Of a stretch of 64,000 nucleotides of DNA, positions 18,501-25,316 are shown piece by piece. The stretch spans positions 62,001 to 126,000 of the forward strand of contig NZ_BCYV01000003.1 of assembly GCF_001598375.1 (NCBI RefSeq), read 5' to 3'. A model generated the notes under the pieces. It saw nothing but the letters and a program-made list of their open reading frames with translations. It was not told where the DNA came from and made no database searches. The stretch is from Novosphingobium capsulatum NBRC 12533. GTDB lineage: Bacteria; Pseudomonadota; Alphaproteobacteria; Sphingomonadales; Sphingomonadaceae. A program made the position numbers and the translations under genes. Each line of letters opens with the position of its first letter. The stretch's first letter is position 1.

Positions 18501-18777
18501 GTTCGGCGGGGTGAGCCAGGGGACAGGGGCGAGCCGAAATTTCTTCACGCGCCAGATCGAAGGCCTGCCGATCCAGTTCAATCTCAACGTCCGGGCGCCG
18601 TTCTACAGCCTGCTGGGCACCTACAAGTCGATGTATGACCCCTCGGTCGTGGCCGATCCCCGCACCGTGGGCCTGCTCGATGCCAAGGGGCGCGTCGTGC
18701 CACGCACGCCAGCATCGGCCGCCTCGCCGGCCGGCCAGCCCGCCATTCAGCCTTCAGCAAGTGGAAACATGCCATGA
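15565..18777 (+). CDS. ydbH: YdbH family AsmA-like intermembrane lipid transport protein
   Basis: 1070-aa protein with one N-terminal membrane helix (WRVALWATGAAVLVAGGGLWL) and a very long beta-rich periplasmic body, as in the AsmA-like bridge proteins (TamB, YhdP, YdbH) that carry phospholipid between the membranes. The C-terminal block (QFGGVSQGTGASRNFFTRQ, LPIQFNLNVRAPFYSLLGT) is the conserved YdbH end. It is longer than E. coli YdbH (879 aa). GAAGGGGG precedes the ATG. It is followed by a YnbE-like lipoprotein and a YdbL-like protein in the same order as E. coli, which is the strongest support for the assignment. Confidence 0.88.
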   Translation: MADTTDLAEPDGPVPKGRRRHWRVALWATGAAVLVAGGGLWLTRNRIADGVIARELAALGLPARYTVVSIGPGREVLANVVVGDPARPDLVIERAELSLAWSLTGPRIGQVTLVRPRLYGTVHGGHASFGALDKVIYAPSSSKQPFRLPDWRLTIIDGRGLVDADQGRVAFKADGAGALRDGFAGTLAVVAPRLALGACSTGRATAFGRVTIRNEQPRFVGPVRVANLACGSAGLAVRGADLNLDALADRDLAGLSVKGQLRSSAFRAGAVSGETLGLDTALAWRGGALRGRVAATAGGVRTAQGGVGLLELDGLVKARPAAAAGGVPDAEFRGTIDARGLRRGPMLDQALASAQAAVAGTLAAPMVAQVRRRLHEEERGSRFAADLTLRHGHDGAWDVVVAQGALRGGSGQALLGLNKVRVFGSSAATPRFAGNFVTGGNGLPRLSGTMERLGNSGAQFHLTMADYAVGGGHLAVPELVVVQMPDGALGFSGQTRLTGAIPGGRVENLRLPINGAYGRHGALALWRRCIQPAFDSLELGQMAIDGQTLTVCPVGGQAIVSAGSTPLRVALGTSALRMTGRMGETPLRLETGAVGLAWPGTLTARGVNVALGPEATATRLTLADLTARLGKDFTGSFAGVEARMAAVPLDITGATGTWRFADGKLALDNTAFDLTDRASPARFAKLAARDATLTLADGRIAAQAVLRDARSDRPVTTVNVEHDLAHATGHADLVVDKLVFDKDLQPAQLTPLALGLIANANGAITGRGRIDWQDDKVTSSGRFGSQGLDFAAAFGPVKGLSGTLDFTDLLAMETAPHQILKVASINPGVEVTDGKVDLQLKAGQVVQLNGAQWPFMGGRLSLEPTTLRFALAEERRFALVIEGLDAAQFVSHMEMANISATGTFDGRLPVVFDATGGHIVGGALASRGGGNVSYVGALTYKDLSFMANYAFQALRSLDYKHMTIALRGDIAGDFVTQVQFGGVSQGTGASRNFFTRQIEGLPIQFNLNVRAPFYSLLGTYKSMYDPSVVADPRTVGLLDAKGRVVPRTPASAASPAGQPAIQPSASGNMP

Positions 18778-18863
18778 GCCGCAAATCGCATTGCCCTCTC
18801 TTGACCGTGCATCATGGCACTGCAACGATTGCCGGGTACAACGGCCAAAAGGGGGGTGCTGAC

Positions 18864-19052
18864 GTGAGGCGCAAGGTTCTGGCCGCAGGCGCGCTGGCAG
18901 GGTTTGCCGCAACGCTGTGCGGATGCATTTCCGTCAAGGCGCCGGATAAGCCGATCGTCATCGAGCTGAATATCAATATCAAGCAGGAAGTCGTCTATCG
19001 CCTGGCCGGGGATGCCAGCCAGACGATCGACAAGAACAAGGACATCTTCTGA
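18864..19052 (+). CDS. ynbE: YnbE family outer-membrane lipoprotein
   Basis: 62-aa lipoprotein partner of YdbH. GTG 18864 is chosen: AAGGGGGG lies upstream, the product begins with an Arg-Arg-Lys lipoprotein signal and has a lipobox-like LCGC, and the mature part (APDKPIVIELNINIKQEVVYRL) matches YnbE. In E. coli YnbE is thought to extend the YdbH beta-groove at the outer membrane. An ATG at 18774 overlaps the ydbH stop (ATGA) but would put 30 atypical residues before the signal sequence. Confidence 0.83.
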   Translation: MRRKVLAAGALAGFAATLCGCISVKAPDKPIVIELNINIKQEVVYRLAGDASQTIDKNKDIF

Positions 19053-19053
19053 G

Positions 19054-19446
19054 ATGGCACGCACCACTGCTTTTTCCGCCCTCATTGCCGCCGCCGTGGC
19101 CTTGCCGCTGGCGATCGCCCCCGTGGCCGCGTTGGCGCAGCGCGATCCGGCCTATGCCGCCGCGCGTTCCGCCGGCCAGGTGGGCGAGAAGATGGATGGC
19201 TATCTCGGCTACGTCACCCCGCCGAGCCCCGCGCTCAAGGCGGTGGTCGAGGATATCAATCTCAAGCGACGGGCGGTCTATTCTGAAAAGGCCCAGGCCC
19301 AGAAGGCGACGGTGGAGGAATATGCCTTTACCTCGGGCTGTCTGCTGATTGCCCAGACCCAGCCGGGCGAGAAGTATCAGGCGCCCAATGGTACCTGGCA
19401 GACCCGCACCAGCGCCCCGCCGCAGCGGGATTCGCGCTGTCTGTAA
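19054..19446 (+). CDS. ydbL: YdbL family (DUF1318) periplasmic protein
   Basis: 130-aa exported protein: signal peptide up to APVAALA, then a DUF1318 body with repeated charged helix (VVEDINLKRRAVYSEKAQAQ) and TVEEYAFTSGCLLI, which is the YdbL pattern. In E. coli YdbL is proposed to chaperone or limit YdbH-YnbE assembly. ATG follows the ynbE stop by one base, so the three genes form one operon. Two Cys residues near the C-terminus (SGC, DSRC) are not part of a lipobox. Confidence 0.85.
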   Translation: MARTTAFSALIAAAVALPLAIAPVAALAQRDPAYAAARSAGQVGEKMDGYLGYVTPPSPALKAVVEDINLKRRAVYSEKAQAQKATVEEYAFTSGCLLIAQTQPGEKYQAPNGTWQTRTSAPPQRDSRCL

Positions 19447-19464
19447 AAATTTCTGTTTTTCAGG

Positions 19465-19490
19465 ATCTTGCGACTGGTATGTCGCAAGAT
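19465..19490. repeat. Perfect 10-bp inverted repeat upstream of the F0 operon
   Basis: ATCTTGCGAC and GTCGCAAGAT are exact inverted copies with a six-base spacer. No T-run follows on either strand, so it is not a clear terminator. It lies 18 bases after ydbL and about 165 bases before atpI, in a 209-base gene-free stretch; it could be an operator or an mRNA 3' hairpin. Confidence 0.7.
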
Positions 19491-19655
19491 TGACGCAAAC
19501 GTATGCGTGCAACTGTGGCAAGTTCGGCGCACGGCGGTTGACTCGGGAAAACCCCCCGCCTAAGGGGCAGGCGCCCTCGGCGGGATGCCGTTGCGCATGA
19601 TATGCCCTGTTGGGTGAACGGACATACCCTGTCCGATCCTTTGGCGGAGCATGGC

Positions 19656-19973
19656 ATGAGTGACGAACAGACCGACGCAGAGCCCATCGGTGAGGATGCA
19701 CGCCTTTCCAACCTGAACGCGCGGCTTGATGCTGCACGCCAGAAGGAACAGGTGCGCAGGCCAACGCCAGACCAGGCAAAGTCCGACGCGAACTATCGCA
19801 TGGGCAACCGGGTCTTGGCCGACCTGATCGGCGGGCTTGCGGGCGGCGCGTTCATTGGCTGGGTCATCGACCAGTTTGCCGGAACGCGACCATGGGGGCT
19901 TCTGGTGATGCTGTTTGTGGGGATGGGCGTGGCCTTCCGCAATATCATCAGGATCTCGAACGGGCGTTCCTGA
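19656..19973 (+). CDS. atpI: ATP synthase accessory protein AtpI (AtpZ/AtpI family)
   Basis: 105-aa protein with a polar N-terminus and two membrane helices (VLADLIGGLAGGAFIGWVID and PWGLLVMLFVGMGVAFRNI) joined by the Gly-rich turn typical of AtpI/AtpZ. It is the first gene of the F0 operon and is thought to help assemble the c-ring. ATG 19656 is used; CGGAGC lies upstream. The gap to atpB is 91 bases. Confidence 0.88.
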   Translation: MSDEQTDAEPIGEDARLSNLNARLDAARQKEQVRRPTPDQAKSDANYRMGNRVLADLIGGLAGGAFIGWVIDQFAGTRPWGLLVMLFVGMGVAFRNIIRISNGRS

Positions 19974-20064
19974 TCGGGTCTTTGCATCCGATGGGTTTCC
20001 GGCCATTACACTGGCCGGAGCAGGGGGCGCCTTGGTGTTTTTGCGCGTAACGGGGACAAGCACT

Positions 20065-20847
20065 GTGGCCGAAGGAAAGGTCGATCCGGTACACCAATTT
20101 ACGATCGAGCCGCTGTTTGGCACCGATCATTGGGCGATTGCCGGTCATAACATTGCTTTCACCAACTCGGCGCTGTGGATGGTCATCACCACCCTGGTGC
20201 TGATCGTGTTCGTGGGTGGTGGCGCCAAGAAGGCCCAGGTTCCGGGCCGCTGGCAGATGGCTGTCGAAGGTCTGACCGGCTTTGTCGACACGCTGCTGCA
20301 GTCCAACATCGGTGACGCGGGCCGCAAGTACCTGCCTTACGTGTTCTCGCTGTTCACGTTCATCCTGTTTGCCAACCTGCTCGGCCTGCTGCCGCTGGCG
20401 CTGGTCGGCATCCATCCCTTTACCGCCACCAGCCACTTTACCGTGACCGGTGTGCTGGCGATCATGAGCTTTGCGATCGTGCTGATCGTGGGCTTTGCCA
20501 AGCACGGCTTCCACTTCTTCTCGCTGTTCGTGCCCCATGGCACGCCGGCGGTGATGGTGCCGGTGATCTTCCCGATCGAGCTGATCTCGTTCCTGGTGCG
20601 TCCGTTCTCGCTTGGCCTGCGACTGTTCGTCGCGATGATGGCCGGCCACGTGCTCCTCGAAGTGCTCTCGGGCTTCGTCATCTCGGGCACCAATGCGGGC
20701 GTGGGCACCTTCTTCCTGGCCGGCGTGCCCAGCTTCCTGCTGATGATCGGCATCTGCGCGCTGGAACTGCTGGTTGCCGGCATCCAGGCCTACGTTTTTG
20801 CCCTGCTCACCTGCGTCTATCTCAACGACGCGGAAAACCTTCACTGA
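20065..20847 (+). CDS. atpB: F0F1 ATP synthase subunit a
   Basis: 260-aa membrane subunit forming the proton half-channels. The essential Arg is in SLGLRLFVAMMAGHVLLEVL, with further conserved helix residues in LELLVAGIQAYVFALLTCVYLNDA. About six membrane helices are visible. The start is a GTG at 20065 with GGGGA 8 bases upstream, giving AEGKVDPVHQF, the usual N-terminus in sphingomonads. The upstream in-frame extension overlaps atpI and is not used. Confidence 0.95.
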   Translation: MAEGKVDPVHQFTIEPLFGTDHWAIAGHNIAFTNSALWMVITTLVLIVFVGGGAKKAQVPGRWQMAVEGLTGFVDTLLQSNIGDAGRKYLPYVFSLFTFILFANLLGLLPLALVGIHPFTATSHFTVTGVLAIMSFAIVLIVGFAKHGFHFFSLFVPHGTPAVMVPVIFPIELISFLVRPFSLGLRLFVAMMAGHVLLEVLSGFVISGTNAGVGTFFLAGVPSFLLMIGICALELLVAGIQAYVFALLTCVYLNDAENLH

Positions 20848-20906
20848 CCGTCACCACCACCTGATACCGCTTCACACCGGTTTACGACAAAGAGGGAGTT
20901 TTTATC

Positions 20907-21134
20907 ATGGACGCACAGAGCGCAAAGCTTCTCGGCGCTGGTCTCGCTGCCATCGGCGCCGGTCTGGCCTCGCTGGGCGTGGGCAACGTCTTCGCCAAGT
21001 TCCTCGAAGGCGCGCTGCGCAATCCGGGCGCCGCTGATGGCCAGCAGGGCCGTCTGTTCATCGGCTTCGCCGCCGCCGAACTTCTGGGCCTGCTCTCGTT
21101 CGTCGTCGCGATGATCCTGATCTTCGTTGCCTGA
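20907..21134 (+). CDS. atpE: F0F1 ATP synthase subunit c
   Basis: 75-aa hairpin proteolipid: helix 1 LGAGLAAIGAGLASLGVGNVF, polar loop RNPGAAD, helix 2 with the proton-binding Glu in FAAAELLGLLSFVVAM. A purine-rich AAAGAGGGAG lies upstream of the start. The glycine-rich first helix packs the c-ring. Confidence 0.97.
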   Translation: MDAQSAKLLGAGLAAIGAGLASLGVGNVFAKFLEGALRNPGAADGQQGRLFIGFAAAELLGLLSFVVAMILIFVA

Positions 21135-21220
21135 GGCAGCGAAGCGGACCATTGATTGACATCCGGCCGGGGTGACCCCCGGCCGGCCAGAACGACAGAC
21201 AGGAAGCGCGGACCAACGCG

Positions 21221-21715
21221 ATGCCCCAGATAGCCCAACTCGCCGCTACCTATGCCAGCCAGATCTTCTGGCTGCTGGTGTGCTTTGGCCTGGTCTTCTT
21301 CGTCATCGGCCGGGGCATGCTCCCGGGCGTGGTGTCGACGATCGACCAGCGCAACAAGCAGATCGCCGACGATCTTGGCGCGGCAGAAGCCGCCCGGGCC
21401 GCCGCCGACGCCGAAGAACAGGCCTGGCGCATTGCCGAAGGCAAACAGCGCGCCCAGGCGCATGACCTGATCGCCGCCGCCAAGGCCGAGGCTGCCCGCA
21501 ACACGCAGGCTGCTCTCGATGCCGCATCGGCGCGGATCGAGGAAACCACTGCCGCAGCAGAGGCGCGCATTGCCGCCGCCCGCGCCGCCGCGCAGGGGGA
21601 AGTGCAAGACGTGGCCGCGCAGGCCGCGCAGGATATCGTCAGCCGCCTGGCGGGCCTTTCGGTTTCGGCCGAAGACGCGCGCGGTGCGGTGCAGGGAGTG
21701 CTCGCTCATGGCTAA
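21221..21715 (+). CDS. atpF': F0F1 ATP synthase subunit b'
   Basis: 164-aa peripheral-stalk subunit: one N-terminal membrane helix (IFWLLVCFGLVFFVIGRG) and a long Ala/Glu/Arg-rich coiled coil. Alphaproteobacteria carry two unlike b subunits; this first one, with a short N-terminus before the helix, is the b' type. Its 3' end overlaps the next b gene by 8 bases. Confidence 0.92.
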   Translation: MPQIAQLAATYASQIFWLLVCFGLVFFVIGRGMLPGVVSTIDQRNKQIADDLGAAEAARAAADAEEQAWRIAEGKQRAQAHDLIAAAKAEAARNTQAALDAASARIEETTAAAEARIAAARAAAQGEVQDVAAQAAQDIVSRLAGLSVSAEDARGAVQGVLAHG

Positions 21716-22259
21716 CGCGACCGCCACGACCGCCACGGTCGAACAGCACGCCGGCGGCCATGAAGCAGCCGAACCCACCATCCACGGCATCGGTGCCGGC
21801 GCGATCGTTGCCGCTGCCATGTTCGTCTTCCTGCTGATCCTGGCGTGGAAGAAGGTGCCTGGCACGATCACCAAGGGCCTCGACAACCAGATCGCCGCGA
21901 TCCGCCGCGAACTGGCCGATGCCAAGGCGCTGCGTGCCGAAGCCGAAGCGCTGCGCGCCGAATACGCCGCGCGCATCGCCAACGCGGAAAAGGATGCGGC
22001 CGCCATGCTCGAGCATGCGCGCACCGAATCCGCCGCGATCGTGGCCAAGGCCGAAGCCGATACCCGCGAGGTCATTGCCCGCCGCGAGAAGATGGCTTCG
22101 GACAAGATCGCCGCTGCCGAACGCGCCGCTGTTGACGATCTGCGCGCCACGGCCGCTGCCGCTGCTGCTTCGGCCGCTGGCCAGATCATCGCCGCCCGCC
22201 ACGGCGCCGATGCTGACCGCGCGCTGGTCGACAATGCGATTGCCGGACTGACCCACTAA
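21708..22259 (+). CDS. atpF: F0F1 ATP synthase subunit b
   Basis: 183-aa second stalk subunit: a ~35-residue polar N-terminus (HAGGHEAAEPTIHG), a membrane helix (AGAIVAAAMFVFLLILAW) and a coiled coil with heptad Ala. Its ATG lies inside the end of the b' gene, so translation is probably coupled. It closes the F0 operon and is followed by a strong terminator; F1 genes are not in the window, as is normal for the group. Confidence 0.93.
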   Translation: MANATATTATVEQHAGGHEAAEPTIHGIGAGAIVAAAMFVFLLILAWKKVPGTITKGLDNQIAAIRRELADAKALRAEAEALRAEYAARIANAEKDAAAMLEHARTESAAIVAKAEADTREVIARREKMASDKIAAAERAAVDDLRATAAAAAASAAGQIIAARHGADADRALVDNAIAGLTH

Positions 22260-22286
22260 GCAGTCCTGCGCCAAGCGCATCAAACA

Positions 22287-22319
22287 AGGCCCCGCCGGGA
22301 AACCGGACGGGGCCTTTTT
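22287..22319 (+). terminator. Terminator of the F0 ATP synthase operon
   Basis: AGGCCCCG and CGGGGCCT form a stem around a 13-base centre that itself pairs (CCGG/CCGG), followed by five Ts. It lies 27 bases after the atpF stop. Confidence 0.93.
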
Positions 22320-22363
22320 GCGTCAGCCTTGAAAGCGCCTTGGCGCGGATTGGGCACCACGGC

Positions 22364-22399
22364 AAAAGGCCCGGAACGCCACATGGGCATTCCGGGCCT
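22364..22399 (-). terminator. Terminator of the minus-strand GH3 transcription unit
   Basis: AGGCCCGGAA and TTCCGGGCCT form a 10-bp stem; read on the minus strand the hairpin is followed by CCTTTTGCC. It lies 25 bases past the GH3 stop codon. Confidence 0.85.
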
Positions 22400-22423
22400 A
22401 TCTGCTGCCGCTGCGGGCTGTGC

Positions 22424-24757
22424 CTAACGCGGCAAGCGTAGCGTGAAAGCGGCGTCCTGTGCGTTGCGCCCCACCACCAGCGGTACGGCATCGCTGCCCG
22501 GCACGCTGCGCAGGATATAGGGGCTGGGCTCGATCGTGGCGGTCGCGCTTTCGCCCGGCGCCAGGTGCAGCTTGGCAAAGCCGACCAGGGCATAGGGGCT
22601 TTGCGCCAGATAGGCCTGGATCACCTCGCTGCCGGCGCGGGTGCCGGTGTTGGTCACCTCCACCACGATCCGGCCATCGGCGACGCGGGCCTCGCCCAGG
22701 GCAAAGCTGGTATAGCCCATGCCGGCACCAAGCGGAAACAGCGCGGCCTTGCCCTGCGCCTTGAAGCCGCGATAGCCAACCAGCAACCCGTCATCATAGC
22801 GCAGGTCACCCCCGTCATCAGGCGTCAGGCCATAGGCGGGATAATCGGCTTCTTGCGCCGCCAGGGTCATCGGCAGGCGGCCACCGGGTTCGCGCGTGCC
22901 GATCAGCACGTCGGCCAGGGCCTTGCCGAAGTTCTGCCCCGGATACCAGGCCACCAGCAACGCGGCGGCATCCGTGGCAAAGCTGGCGTCAAACGCGTGG
23001 CCGACGTTGACAACGATCGCCGTGCGCGGATTGGCCGCGCGCACGGCCTGGGCCAGGTGCAACTGCGCCGGATCGAGCCGGGTATCGCTGCGGTCCTTGC
23101 TTTCCACGCTGGCATCGGCGGTTTCGCCCAGCATCAGCACCACGGCATCGGCCTGGGCTGCCGCGGCAATGGCGCGGGCGAGCATGGCATCGGGCGTATC
23201 GGGCGCCCGCACACCATACCATAGGCCTTGCACGCGGGCCGGGGCGTAACGCAGTTCCACCTTGACCAGCACGCGCTGCCCGGCGCGGAGCGTCACCACG
23301 CCTTCGTCGGCATCGCCGGCCTTGAGCACGCCCATGATGTCGGACGCCGCCGGCTGGACATCGCGGCGGATGATTTCGACGCCATCGACCTTGAGCACCA
23401 CTGGGCCGGTTGCCCCGGCATAGAAGCGATGCGCGCCATCGCCAGACGCGACATACCAGCCGCTGGCACGCACGGCGCCGGTCTCGTTGAAGCGGCCCTG
23501 ATCGTGCACGCCATGGAACCAGACCAGCGAATTGGTCGCCCGCGTCTCACGCGAGAGTGGTTCTGCGGTGAGATCGTGCCCGGCGAAGTATTCCACGGTC
23601 AGGCCGGTCGTGCAGCCATCGCCCAGGTCCATCGCCGGGGTCACCGGCATGGCGGGAAGGCGGGGCTGGGGATCGACGCCCGGTTCGTGGACGATCGCCA
23701 TGTGCTGACCCAGCGTGGCGGTGATCGCTTCGAGCGGCGTGAGCGCATCCGGGGTCACGGCGATGCGGGCAAAGGTGCCGCCCTGATAGCACGGCGCGGT
23801 GGCATTGGGGCCGATCACCGCCAGCGTGCGAATCGTTGGCGCGAGCGGCAGCAGGCCATCGTTGCGCAGCAGCACGAAGCCTGCCGCAGCGCCGGCGGTG
23901 AGCAGTTCCTCGCTATCGAGCGTGGCGGGTGTCTTGGCGCCGCCAAAACGCTGGTTGAAGCGGATCACTCGTTCGGCGGCGTCCTGCACACGGTCTGCAC
24001 TGACCAGGCCTTGGGCCACGGCATCTTCCGCCTTGGCACCCAGGAAGCGGGCGGGGCCGGGCATTTCCAGGTCCAGCCCGGCGTTGAGCGTGGCCGCGGT
24101 GGAATGCGTGGCGAAGAAATCGCTCATCAGCACGCCGCCATAGGCCCATTCATCGCGCACGATGGCCAGCGGGCCCGAAGCCTCGGCACACCAATCGCCG
24201 TTGACGTGGTTGTAGGCGGTCATGATGCCGCCGCAGCCGGCGGTGCAGGCCATTTCGAAGGGTAGCAGATAGACCTGGCGCAGCGTGGCATCGTCCACCA
24301 CGCAGTTCATCGTGTCGCGCTGGGTCTCGCTGTCGTTGCAGACAAAGTGCTTGGCCACGGCAGCGGTGCCGGTGGACTGGATGCCGCGCACCCAGGCCGC
24401 GCCGCACAGCCCGGTAAGCAGCGGATCTTCCGAATAGTATTCGAACGCCCGCCCGGCGAGCGGGCTGCGCGCCATGTTGACGTTGGGTGCAAGCAGCGCA
24501 TCGACACCCATGGTGATGGCATCGTTGCCCACCAGCGCGCCCATCTGCGCCACGAGATCGAGATCCCAGCTGGCGCCCTGCGCCACTGGGGCGGGGGTGA
24601 GCACGGAAACGTCGCGTTCGTCCACCCGGCCGCTGGCCACGCCCATCGGGCCATCGGCCAGCATCAGGCTGCGGGCATTGCGTTCGGGAACGGCGCCCGT
24701 GGTCCACATCGTGGCGCCGGCCGTGAGGCGGGCGGCGTCGGCAAGGGAAAGCGTCAT
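22424..24757 (-). CDS. Glycoside hydrolase family 3 beta-glycosidase with PA14 insert
   Basis: 777-aa GH3 enzyme. The N-terminal TIM-like domain has AVAKHFVCND and the nucleophile Asp in GGVLMSDFFATHS (SDF rather than the more common SDW). The alpha/beta sandwich domain is interrupted by a ~130-residue PA14-type insert (from about residue 385: LTVEYFAGHDLTAEPL, GWYVASGDGAHRFYAG, LKVDGVEIIRRD). A fibronectin III-like domain closes the protein (TNTGTRAGSEVIQAYL). No signal peptide is visible, so it acts in the cytoplasm. Its ATG overlaps the stop of the FMN reductase gene (ATGA). In this setting it probably removes an O-linked sugar from an imported glycoside. Confidence 0.9.
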   Translation of the reverse strand: MTLSLADAARLTAGATMWTTGAVPERNARSLMLADGPMGVASGRVDERDVSVLTPAPVAQGASWDLDLVAQMGALVGNDAITMGVDALLAPNVNMARSPLAGRAFEYYSEDPLLTGLCGAAWVRGIQSTGTAAVAKHFVCNDSETQRDTMNCVVDDATLRQVYLLPFEMACTAGCGGIMTAYNHVNGDWCAEASGPLAIVRDEWAYGGVLMSDFFATHSTAATLNAGLDLEMPGPARFLGAKAEDAVAQGLVSADRVQDAAERVIRFNQRFGGAKTPATLDSEELLTAGAAAGFVLLRNDGLLPLAPTIRTLAVIGPNATAPCYQGGTFARIAVTPDALTPLEAITATLGQHMAIVHEPGVDPQPRLPAMPVTPAMDLGDGCTTGLTVEYFAGHDLTAEPLSRETRATNSLVWFHGVHDQGRFNETGAVRASGWYVASGDGAHRFYAGATGPVVLKVDGVEIIRRDVQPAASDIMGVLKAGDADEGVVTLRAGQRVLVKVELRYAPARVQGLWYGVRAPDTPDAMLARAIAAAAQADAVVLMLGETADASVESKDRSDTRLDPAQLHLAQAVRAANPRTAIVVNVGHAFDASFATDAAALLVAWYPGQNFGKALADVLIGTREPGGRLPMTLAAQEADYPAYGLTPDDGGDLRYDDGLLVGYRGFKAQGKAALFPLGAGMGYTSFALGEARVADGRIVVEVTNTGTRAGSEVIQAYLAQSPYALVGFAKLHLAPGESATATIEPSPYILRSVPGSDAVPLVVGRNAQDAAFTLRLPR

Positions 24758-25311
24758 GCGGCACCTTTGGCAAATTGCATGATCTGGCGGGCCTGCATGG
24801 CAACGGCTCCGGCGATTTCGGGATCGGCCAGGCTGCCATCGGCGGCGAACGGTTTTTGCGCCACGGTGTTGACGGCAATGCCCAGCGGGGTGGGCCAGCC
24901 GCGCATGGCATGGGTAATGCCGCGCAACGCGGCCAGGGTCACGCCAGTCGCCTGCCAGCCGGCGGCGCTGACCACCAGCCCGACCGGGCGCCCGTCGAAA
25001 TAGGGGCGTGCGTCGCGCGCCAAGTCTTCGAGCAGGTCGATGGCGTTCTTGACCAGGCCCGATACCCCGCCGTGATAGCCGGGTGAACCGATCACCACCG
25101 CGTCAGCATCCCGCACCGCGTCGACCAGGGCGCGCTCGCCCGTGGTGCGTTCGGTGCTTTCCGGGTTGAAATGGGGCAGGGCCTTCAAGGCGCTGCCCCC
25201 GAACATCTGCGTCTGGGCGCCCATGCTTGCGCACGCGTCCAGCACCGCCGCCACCAGGCGTTCGGTGCTGGAGCCATCGCGCAGGGTTCCGCCGATCCCC
25301 ACGATTTTCAT
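24754..25311 (-). CDS. NADPH-dependent FMN reductase
   Basis: 185-aa flavodoxin-like reductase. The N-terminal phosphate loop is GIGGTLRDGSSTERL, and SPGYHGGVSGLVKNAIDLL is the family signature near the flavin. It supplies reduced FMN, most likely to the luciferase-like monooxygenase encoded directly upstream, as in the SsuE-SsuD pair. ATG 25311 is used because GGGAG lies 10 bases before it; a GTG three codons earlier overlaps the upstream stop but sits too near that site. Its stop overlaps the GH3 start. Confidence 0.88.
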   Translation of the reverse strand: MKIVGIGGTLRDGSSTERLVAAVLDACASMGAQTQMFGGSALKALPHFNPESTERTTGERALVDAVRDADAVVIGSPGYHGGVSGLVKNAIDLLEDLARDARPYFDGRPVGLVVSAAGWQATGVTLAALRGITHAMRGWPTPLGIAVNTVAQKPFAADGSLADPEIAGAVAMQARQIMQFAKGAA

Positions 25312-25316
25312 GGCGT

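Noticed and set aside
18774..18863. ATG overlapping the ydbH stop as the start of the YnbE lipoprotein
   Set aside because: It would bury the lipoprotein signal behind 30 residues with unusual codon choice; the GTG at 18864 fits better.
19538..19566. TTGACT-17-TAAGGG as a promoter for the ATP synthase operon
   Set aside because: The -35 is good but the -10 matches too few consensus positions to list as a feature.
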